DNA from: Steroidobacteraceae bacterium
GTDB lineage: Bacteria; Pseudomonadota; Gammaproteobacteria; Steroidobacterales; Steroidobacteraceae
NCBI GenBank assembly: GCA_013044085.1
Contig: JABEVI010000319.1
Location: 1-12,650 of the forward strand
Direction: 5' to 3'
DNA length: 12,650 nucleotides
Shown: one piece after another, positions 6,749 to 12,650 of the stretch
Numbering within the stretch: position 1 is the stretch's first letter
Layout of the letters: every line of letters starts with the position of its first letter
Program-made: the position numbers and the translations under genes
The notes under the pieces: model-generated
What the model saw: only the letters and a program-made list of their open reading frames with translations
The model's database searches: none
Told to the model about the DNA's origin: nothing

Positions 6749-7669
6749 ATGCTCCCAGTGTCGACAGCGGACACACGCATACCCTTGGGCGATGGCGGCT
6801 TGTCGATCACGCCGCTCGGCTGGGGCATGTGGCGTTTCGCGGGCGCCGACCGGGCGAGCGCTGCACGCCGCGTGGCGGCGGCGCTCGACATCGGGTGCGT
6901 CTTGTTCGACACGGCGGATATCTACGGTTTCGGGTCCGCATCCGGCTTTGGCGGTGCGGAGGCGCTGCTCGGCGAGGTGTTCAAGGCCGACTCCTCGCTG
7001 CGCCCGCGTATGGTGCTCGCGACCAAGGCGGGCATCACGCCGCCGACACCGTACGATTCGAGGGCGCAGCATCTGATCGCCGCCTGCGAGGCTTCGTTGC
7101 GGCGATTGGGCGTCGAGACGATCGATCTGTTTCAAATCCATCGGCCGGATTTGCTCGCGCATCCGGCCGAGGTCGCCTCGGCCCTGGATCAGTTGCGCGC
7201 CACCGGCAAGATTCGTGAGGCCGGCGTATCGAACTACGCGGCCTCCCAGGTCGAGGCCTTGCGCGAATTTCTGCCGTTCCGTTTGGCGAGCGTGCAGCCG
7301 GAATTCTCGGCGCTGTCGATCGATCCATTGAGCGACGGCGTCCTCGACCAGGCCATGCGCTTGAAGCTCGCGGTGCTCGCTTGGTCACCGCTCGGCCAGG
7401 GACGTCTCGGAGACGTGCCGTGCTCATCCGCCGACACACGGACCACCGCGGTGCTCGCGGTGCTCGATGCGGTGGCGGCCCGCGCCGGGGTGAGTCGTTC
7501 GGCGGTTGCCTATGCTTGGATCATCGCGCATCCGGCGCGGCCGGTCGTGCTGATCGGCAGCCAGGACCCCGGCCGCATTCGCGCGGCGGCGGATGCCTAC
7601 TCGGTGCGCCTGGAGCGGGAGGAATGGTATCGAATTCTCGCCGCCTCGCGCGGCGCGCCGATGCCCTGA
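6749..7669 (+). CDS. Aldo/keto reductase of unknown substrate
   Basis: A 306-residue NAD(P)H-dependent oxidoreductase of TIM-barrel type, presumably cytosolic. The catalytic tetrad is complete: Asp54 and Tyr59 in DTADIYGFG, Lys93 in LATKAGI, and His131 in LFQIHRPD. Further family landmarks are GKIREAGVSNYAASQV, QPEFSAL and the cofactor-site region WSPLGQGRLGD, and VVLIGSQDPGRIRAAADA near the C-terminus. It most resembles the YdhF-like or oxidoreductase branch rather than plant-type aldose reductases. The ATG is preceded by AAGGA (6739-6743). It is the last gene of the valine operon, 27 nt after the hydrolase gene, so it is probably co-transcribed. Aldo/keto reductases are not part of the known valine route; it might detoxify reactive aldehydes such as methylmalonate semialdehyde or methacrolein, which is only a guess. 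Confidence 0.85.
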   Translation: MLPVSTADTRIPLGDGGLSITPLGWGMWRFAGADRASAARRVAAALDIGCVLFDTADIYGFGSASGFGGAEALLGEVFKADSSLRPRMVLATKAGITPPTPYDSRAQHLIAACEASLRRLGVETIDLFQIHRPDLLAHPAEVASALDQLRATGKIREAGVSNYAASQVEALREFLPFRLASVQPEFSALSIDPLSDGVLDQAMRLKLAVLAWSPLGQGRLGDVPCSSADTRTTAVLAVLDAVAARAGVSRSAVAYAWIIAHPARPVVLIGSQDPGRIRAAADAYSVRLEREEWYRILAASRGAPMP

Positions 7670-7687
7670 GGCCGCGGCTGCGCCACG

Positions 7688-7699
7688 GACCGGCCGGTC
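7688..7699. repeat. 12-bp perfect palindrome between convergent genes
   Basis: GACCGGCCGGTC lies in the 28-nt gap between the convergent aldo/keto reductase and ComFB-like genes and touches the ComFB-like stop codon. It could form a short G+C-rich stem in either direction, but no U-tract follows on either strand, so calling it a bidirectional terminator is weak. Confidence 0.3.
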
Positions 7700-7988
7700 A
7701 GGCGCTCGCCTTCGCCAGGGTCCGGCTTTGCACGAACTCGAACGCCGACAAAACCGCCTTGCGAACCAGCTGGTCGATCTTGGCCCGTTCGTCGTTGCTC
7801 AGGTAGAAGCGCATGTCGACCGCGTGCCGGATGTAGCGCGGCGGCAGCGCGTTCAGCGCGACGCAGGCGACATCGGCGAGCAAGTCCGGGGAACTCGCGA
7901 TCATCGGGTAATTCACCGCGGCGCGTAGTACGGCCTCGTAGACGGTGGACTCATGAAAGTTGTGAACGGTTGCGAAATTGGCGGTCAT
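7698..7988 (-). CDS. ComFB-family small protein
   Basis: A 96-residue protein with the ComFB (late competence development) pattern: VHNFHESTVYEAV at residues 8-20, then LLADVACVALNALPPRYIRHAVDMRFYLS at residues 36-64 with the family core ALN-LPPRY, and a C-terminal helix. The cysteines that give Bacillus ComFB a CxC zinc-like motif are replaced here (around ASSPD, residues 31-35). Only Cys42 remains, as I recall for proteobacterial members. There is no signal peptide or membrane segment. Members of this family have been reported as cyclic-di-GMP receptors; whether this one binds the nucleotide is not evident from sequence. The ATG at 7988 has GGGGAT upstream on the minus strand. It lies 83 nt downstream of the GntR gene on the same strand and may be co-transcribed with liuA-gntR, and it converges on the valine operon. 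Confidence 0.8.
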   Translation of the reverse strand: MTANFATVHNFHESTVYEAVLRAAVNYPMIASSPDLLADVACVALNALPPRYIRHAVDMRFYLSNDERAKIDQLVRKAVLSAFEFVQSRTLAKASA

Positions 7989-8050
7989 GCGGATCCCCGG
8001 TGTGCATCGTGGCTGCCTGGGTGGGTTGTCGGCCGGGGGGGCGGATTCTT

Positions 8051-8065
8051 GAGCGCGAGGCGCTC
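8051..8065. repeat. Short stem-loop just downstream of the regulator gene
   Basis: GAGCGC (8051-8056) and GCGCTC (8060-8065) pair around a GAG loop, 7 bp beyond the GntR stop on the minus strand. The following minus-strand sequence is AAGAATCC, not a U-tract. It may attenuate or stabilise the liuA-gntR message but is not a convincing terminator. A seven-G run (8035-8041) lies between it and the ComFB-like gene. Confidence 0.3.
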
Positions 8066-8071
8066 GGCCGC

Positions 8072-8806
8072 TCAGCCGAAGGGCACCGGCGTGTTAAGTT
8101 CGATCCGGCAAAACTCGAAACCGCGGCGGAAATCGCGTACGTGCTTTGCCATCCAATCGCGCGCGAGTTCACCGTTGCCGTCGCCGATCGCCGCACAGAT
8201 CCGCTCCTGGGCGACCGCGATGCGCTCGCGCGCCGGCGGTGCCGCCTCGATGAGCACGCCGAGCGCGGCCGTGAGCAACTGCAGAAGGGGCTCCTGCATC
8301 AGCGGCAGTACGCGGTTGCCGCTTGCGCCGGCGATGGCCCGAAAGAATTCGCCGACGCCGTCGACGGCCCGCCGCGCCTCACGCTGCCCGGCCCGGTAAG
8401 CGGCGACCGCCTCCTCGATGCGCCGAAGCGTCGCCGCGGTTCGCGCCGCGGCGGCCGCCTGCGCGGCCGGCGGCTCGAGCACCTCGAGCATTTCCCACAC
8501 CTCGCGCACCGTCACGTCGTGCAGCGCGAAGGCCTGGCGCAGCCGGCCGGCAATCTGCGCAGCCGCCGGCCGCACCACGACCAGGCGCTTCGTGCCGCGA
8601 CGGCGCGCGATCAGATCGGCGCTCTCCAGTTCGCGCAGGGCTTCACGAATCATCGAACGGTTGACGCCGAACTGCGTCGCCAGTTCGAGCTCCGATGGCA
8701 GAGACTCACCCACCTTGAGTGTGCGGTCGAGAATGCGCGCGGCGATTTCACCGGCGACCCGTCGGTAGCCGGGGGCGAACGGCAGTGGCTCGAAGGCTGC
8801 GCTCAT
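8072..8806 (-). CDS. GntR-family transcriptional regulator, FadR (FCD) subfamily
   Basis: A 244-residue DNA-binding regulator. Residues about 14-78 form the GntR winged helix, with SLPSELELATQFGVNRSMIREALRELE (residues 35-61) as the helix-turn-helix and RRRGTKRLVVV as the wing. Residues about 95-230 form an all-helical FCD effector domain, shown by WEMLEVLEPPAA, FFRAIAGASGN and ARDWMAKHV. By eye alignment the usual FCD metal ligands are mostly absent: Val151 and Phe155 stand where Asp and His are normal, Gln200 replaces the next His, and only His222 remains. The effector is therefore probably not read through a metal centre. The start overlaps the liuA stop in ATGA (8803-8806), so it is translationally coupled to isovaleryl-CoA dehydrogenase. 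A palindrome at 10014-10026 fits the subfamily's operator pattern. It is probably a repressor responding to a pathway acyl-CoA or acid; target and effector are inferred. Confidence 0.9.
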   Translation of the reverse strand: MSAAFEPLPFAPGYRRVAGEIAARILDRTLKVGESLPSELELATQFGVNRSMIREALRELESADLIARRRGTKRLVVVRPAAAQIAGRLRQAFALHDVTVREVWEMLEVLEPPAAQAAAAARTAATLRRIEEAVAAYRAGQREARRAVDGVGEFFRAIAGASGNRVLPLMQEPLLQLLTAALGVLIEAAPPARERIAVAQERICAAIGDGNGELARDWMAKHVRDFRRGFEFCRIELNTPVPFG

Positions 8807-9981
8807 GCGGCCTCGACCAGCTCCCGGCCGATCAACATGCGGCGGATTTCCTGGGTGCCGGCGCCGATGTCATAGAGCTTCGCGTCGCGCAGCAGTCGTC
8901 CGGTGGAATAATCGTTGATGTAGCCGTTGCCGCCGAGTGACTGGATCGCCTCGAGCGAGACCTGCACCGCCTGTGCCGAGGCATTCAGCAGGCAGGCGGC
9001 GGCCGCACGCCGCGTCTTGCGGCCCGCGTCGCAGGCGCGTGCGACTTCGTGCACGTAGGCGCGGCTTGAATTGAACGCGGTGTACATGTCGGCGATCTTG
9101 CCCTGCATCAGTTCGAAGCTGCCGATCTTGCGCCCGAACTGCTGCCGCTGCCGCACGTACGGCAGCACCACGTCGAGCGCCGCGGCCATCAGTCCGAGCG
9201 GTCCACCGCTGATCACGAGGCGCTCGTAATCCAGTCCGTTCATCAGAACTTCGATGCCGCCGTTTTCACGGCCGAGGACGTTGGCGGCCGGCACGCGGCA
9301 ATCCTCGAAGACCAGTTCGCCCGTCGATGAGCCGCGCATGCCGAGCTTGTCGAGCTTCTGCGCGACCGAAAAGCCCGGGGTGCCGCGCTCGACGATGAAG
9401 GCGGTGATGCCGCGGGCACCGGCGGACGGATCGGTCTTGGCGTAAACGACCAGCACGTCCGCGTCCGGACCGTTGGTGATCCACATCTTGCGGCCGCTGA
9501 GCAGATAGTCCGAGCCTTGGCGTCGGGCCGCGAGCCGCATGCCGACGACATCCGAGCCGGCCTCGGGCTCCGACATCGCCAGCGCCCCGACGTGTTCGCC
9601 CGAGATCAATTTCGGCAGGACGCGCTCGAGTTGTTCCGGCGTGCCGTTCAGGCGCAGCTGATTCAGGCACAGGTTCGAGTGCGCAACGTAGCTCAATCCG
9701 ACCGAACCGGAGGCCCGCGAGATTTCGGTCATCGCAATGGTGTGCGCGAGATAGCCGAGACCGGCGCCACCGTGGCAATCCGGGACCGTGATGCCGAGGA
9801 GGCCTTGAGCGCCGAGCTTCGGCCACAGGTCGCGCGGAAACACATCCTCACGATCGATCGCGGCCGCCCGAGGTGCGATTTCGGCGGCGGCGAATCGTCG
9901 CACCGCCTCGCGTAAGGCGAGCAGGTCCTCGTCGAGTCCGGACTCCAGATCCTCATCGGGGCAGCGTTCGGCGATCGACAT
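8803..9981 (-). CDS. liuA: Isovaleryl-CoA dehydrogenase
   Basis: This FAD-dependent dehydrogenase oxidises isovaleryl-CoA to 3-methylcrotonyl-CoA in leucine degradation. It has the signatures ALAMSEPEAGSDVVGM and KMWITNGPDADVLVVYAKTD. The isovaleryl-type arrangement is clear. Glu253 in VLMNGLDYERLVISGGPLG matches the catalytic base of known isovaleryl-CoA dehydrogenases, while the usual C-terminal base position is non-acidic (YDIGAGTQEIRR, Ala374). I choose the ATG at 9981 (392 residues) over the ATG at 10005. The former has GGGGA at 9990-9994 eight bases upstream, whereas the latter has none and would place the start inside the promoter region. It is transcribed divergently from liuB and coupled to the GntR gene by a 4-nt overlap. 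Confidence 0.93.
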   Translation of the reverse strand: MSIAERCPDEDLESGLDEDLLALREAVRRFAAAEIAPRAAAIDREDVFPRDLWPKLGAQGLLGITVPDCHGGAGLGYLAHTIAMTEISRASGSVGLSYVAHSNLCLNQLRLNGTPEQLERVLPKLISGEHVGALAMSEPEAGSDVVGMRLAARRQGSDYLLSGRKMWITNGPDADVLVVYAKTDPSAGARGITAFIVERGTPGFSVAQKLDKLGMRGSSTGELVFEDCRVPAANVLGRENGGIEVLMNGLDYERLVISGGPLGLMAAALDVVLPYVRQRQQFGRKIGSFELMQGKIADMYTAFNSSRAYVHEVARACDAGRKTRRAAAACLLNASAQAVQVSLEAIQSLGGNGYINDYSTGRLLRDAKLYDIGAGTQEIRRMLIGRELVEAA

Positions 9982-9982
9982 C

Positions 9983-10010
9983 TTGGCATTCCCCGGCAGC
10001 TTCATATAGT
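9983..10010 (+). promoter_or_regulatory. Predicted sigma-70 promoter for liuB-liuC-liuD
   Basis: TTGGCA (9983-9988, 5/6 match to TTGACA) and TATAGT (10005-10010, 5/6 match to TATAAT) are separated by 16 bp. Transcription should begin near 10017, inside the 10014-10026 palindrome, leaving a leader of about 28 nt to the liuB ATG. The -35 box lies directly beside the liuA start codon. Confidence 0.65.
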
Positions 10011-10033
10011 ATGATTGTCGGACAATATGGCCA
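10006..10033 (-). promoter_or_regulatory. Weak candidate promoter for liuA-gntR
   Basis: Read on the minus strand, TACTAT (10011 to 10006) could be a -10 box, with TGGCCA (10033 to 10028) as a poor -35 at 16-bp spacing; each matches the consensus at four of six positions. The start would fall near 9999, upstream of the GGGGA ribosome site for liuA. The 10014-10026 palindrome lies wholly within the spacer. Assigned mainly because some minus-strand promoter is needed here. Confidence 0.35.
10014..10026. promoter_or_regulatory. Candidate FadR/GntR-type operator
   Basis: ATTGTC-G-GACAAT is a perfect palindrome with 6-bp arms around one central base. Its core, TTGTCGGACAA (10015-10025), fits every fixed position of the FadR-subfamily GntR operator pattern TNGTNNNACNA. 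It overlaps the predicted start point of the liuB promoter and lies between the -35 and -10 elements proposed for liuA. A FadR-subfamily gene is encoded two genes away in the divergent unit. Binding itself is inferred. Confidence 0.7.
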
Positions 10034-10044
10034 TCGAGGGCAAG

Positions 10045-11649
<1,605 letters not shown>

Positions 11650-11651
11650 TC

Positions 11652-12425
11652 ATGAGCTCCGAACTCCTCGAATCCGAAGCGGCCCCGGGAATCGTCCGGC
11701 TCACGCTGAACCGGCCGCAGGCGCGCAACGCCCTGGACGCGGCGCTGATCCGCGCTCTGGGCAGCGCGATTCTCCGGCACTCGGCGCTCGAGGCGACCCG
11801 GGTGCTGCTGCTGGATGCCTCCGGAAGCGCGTTTTGCGCGGGCGCCGACCTTGGCGCGATGCGCATGCTCGGGCAGGCGCCGATGCCGGAGAATCTCGCC
11901 GACGCACGCGCTCTCGCCGACATGCTCGCGGCGCTGCGCGCGTGCCCCAAGCCGAGCATCGCCTGCGTGAACGGTGCCGCGTTCGGCGGCGGTCTGGGCC
12001 TGGTTGCCGCCTGCGACATCGCGATCGGCTCCCCGGACGCGCGCTTCAGGCTGCCGGAGGTGCGCCTCGGTCTCGTGCCCGCGGTCATCTCACCGTACGT
12101 GATCGAGGCGATCGGCGCGCGCGCCGCCCGCCGCTATTTTCTGAGCGGCGAGACGATCGAGGCGCCGCTGGCACGCGAACTCGGCCTGTTGCACGAGCTC
12201 GCCGCGGCCGACGCGCTCACGAGCGCGGGCCTCGCGCTCGCCGGCGAGATCGCGCTCGGCGGCCCGTGCGCGTTGGCGGCCGCGAAGGACCTGCTCGGCC
12301 GGTTCATGCCGGCCGCGCCCGGCGGGTACACCGCGCAGCTGCTCGCTACGCTGCGCGCCGGCAGCGAGGCGCAGGAAGGCCTTGCCGCCGCGATCGAGCG
12401 GCGAAAGCCGGCGTGGAACCGCTGA
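11652..12425 (+). CDS. liuC: Methylglutaconyl-CoA hydratase
   Basis: This crotonase-fold protein of 257 residues hydrates 3-methylglutaconyl-CoA to HMG-CoA in leucine degradation. Oxyanion-hole loop FCAGADLGAMRML, glycine loop AFGGGLGLVAACDIAIG and RLPEVRLGLVPAVISPYVIEAIG are visible. The PAVISPYV segment and RRYFLSGE are typical of the LiuC group. Glu136 is kept, while the first glutamate position of classical hydratases is Gly116, which I recall as usual in this group. ATG 11652 has AGGA at 11641-11644 and begins 2 nt after the liuB stop; a GTG at 11646, overlapping that stop, would add two residues. Its stop overlaps the liuD start by one base (TGATG). Function is well supported by position between the two carboxylase subunit genes. 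Confidence 0.9.
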   Translation: MSSELLESEAAPGIVRLTLNRPQARNALDAALIRALGSAILRHSALEATRVLLLDASGSAFCAGADLGAMRMLGQAPMPENLADARALADMLAALRACPKPSIACVNGAAFGGGLGLVAACDIAIGSPDARFRLPEVRLGLVPAVISPYVIEAIGARAARRYFLSGETIEAPLARELGLLHELAAADALTSAGLALAGEIALGGPCALAAAKDLLGRFMPAAPGGYTAQLLATLRAGSEAQEGLAAAIERRKPAWNR

Positions 12426-12650
12426 TGTTCAAACGCCTGTTGATCGCGAACCGTGGCGAGATCGCCTGCCGGGTGATACGCACCGCGCGGCGTCTCGGCA
12501 TCGGCACCGTCGCCGTGTACTCCGACGCCGACGCCGATGCTCGACACGTGCGTCTCGCCGACGAGGCCTGGCGGCTCGGTCCGGCGCCGGCGCGCGACAG
12601 CTATCTGTCGATCGACGCCATCCTCGCGGCCGCCGCCGGCGCGCGCGCCG
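12425..12650 (+). CDS. liuD: Methylcrotonyl-CoA carboxylase biotin carboxylase (alpha) subunit, 5' fragment
   Basis: Only the first 75 residues are in the window. The start MFKRLLIANRGEIACRVIRTARRLGI, followed by TVAVYSDADADARHVRLADEAWRLG and DSYLSIDAIL, is the N-terminal domain of an acyl-CoA carboxylase biotin carboxylase, which carboxylates biotin with ATP and bicarbonate. The ATP-grasp and biotin-carrier domains would lie beyond the right edge. The ATG shares one base with the liuC stop, so translation is probably coupled. The N-terminus alone could belong to propionyl- or acetyl-CoA carboxylase, but position behind liuB and liuC assigns it to methylcrotonyl-CoA carboxylase. Confidence 0.92.
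   Translation, partial: MFKRLLIANRGEIACRVIRTARRLGIGTVAVYSDADADARHVRLADEAWRLGPAPARDSYLSIDAILAAAAGARA

Noticed and set aside
7670..7700. Intrinsic terminator between the convergent aldo/keto reductase and ComFB-like genes.
   Set aside because: The GACCGGCCGGTC palindrome has no following U-tract on either strand and leaves no loop without shortening the stem.
9982..10005. Longer isovaleryl-CoA dehydrogenase starting at ATG 10005 (400 residues).
   Set aside because: It has no ribosome site and would begin inside the divergent promoter region. ATG 9981 has GGGGA at good spacing and places the catalytic Glu at 253, as in characterised enzymes.

Overview
The window is a stretch of high-G+C chromosome almost entirely filled with branched-chain amino acid catabolism genes. 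The gene families, tight overlaps and third-position G+C bias point to a Pseudomonadota species, more likely gamma than beta. That placement is an inference from style and gene content; no rRNA or other phylogenetic marker is present.

Layout. (i) Positions 1-984, minus strand: the 5' two-thirds or so of a DUF4105 (Lnb N-terminal periplasmic domain) exported/membrane protein that runs off the left edge. (ii) Positions 985-1218: a divergent intergenic region with a perfect TATAAT and two inverted repeats. (iii) Positions 1219-7669, plus strand: a six-gene operon holding the whole valine route from isobutyryl-CoA to propionyl-CoA. It encodes an acyl-CoA dehydrogenase, MmsA, MmsB, an enoyl-CoA hydratase, 3-hydroxyisobutyryl-CoA hydrolase and, unexpectedly, an aldo/keto reductase. 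(iv) Positions 7698-9981, minus strand: a ComFB-like small protein, a GntR/FadR-type regulator and isovaleryl-CoA dehydrogenase (liuA), transcribed in the order liuA, gntR, comFB-like. (v) Positions 9982-10044: a compact divergent promoter region with a perfect ATTGTC-G-GACAAT palindrome. (vi) Positions 10045-12650, plus strand: liuB (methylcrotonyl-CoA carboxylase carboxyltransferase subunit), liuC (methylglutaconyl-CoA hydratase) and the start of liuD (biotin carboxylase subunit), continuing past the right edge.

How the genes work together. In the valine arm, the dehydrogenase makes methacrylyl-CoA, the hydratase makes 3-hydroxyisobutyryl-CoA, the hydrolase releases 3-hydroxyisobutyrate, MmsB oxidises it to methylmalonate semialdehyde and MmsA converts that to propionyl-CoA. 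In the leucine arm, LiuA makes 3-methylcrotonyl-CoA, LiuB/LiuD carboxylate it and LiuC hydrates 3-methylglutaconyl-CoA to HMG-CoA. HMG-CoA lyase is not in the window.

The most interesting feature is regulatory. The leucine locus carries a FadR-subfamily GntR protein, translationally coupled to liuA, where MerR-type LiuR or TetR-type LiuQ would be expected in Proteobacteria. The single divergent promoter region contains a palindrome that exactly fits the FadR-subfamily operator pattern TNGTNNNACNA and overlaps the start site of a near-consensus promoter. The regulator's effector domain appears to have lost most of its metal ligands. A ComFB-family protein, a family linked to cyclic-di-GMP binding, lies just downstream of the regulator.
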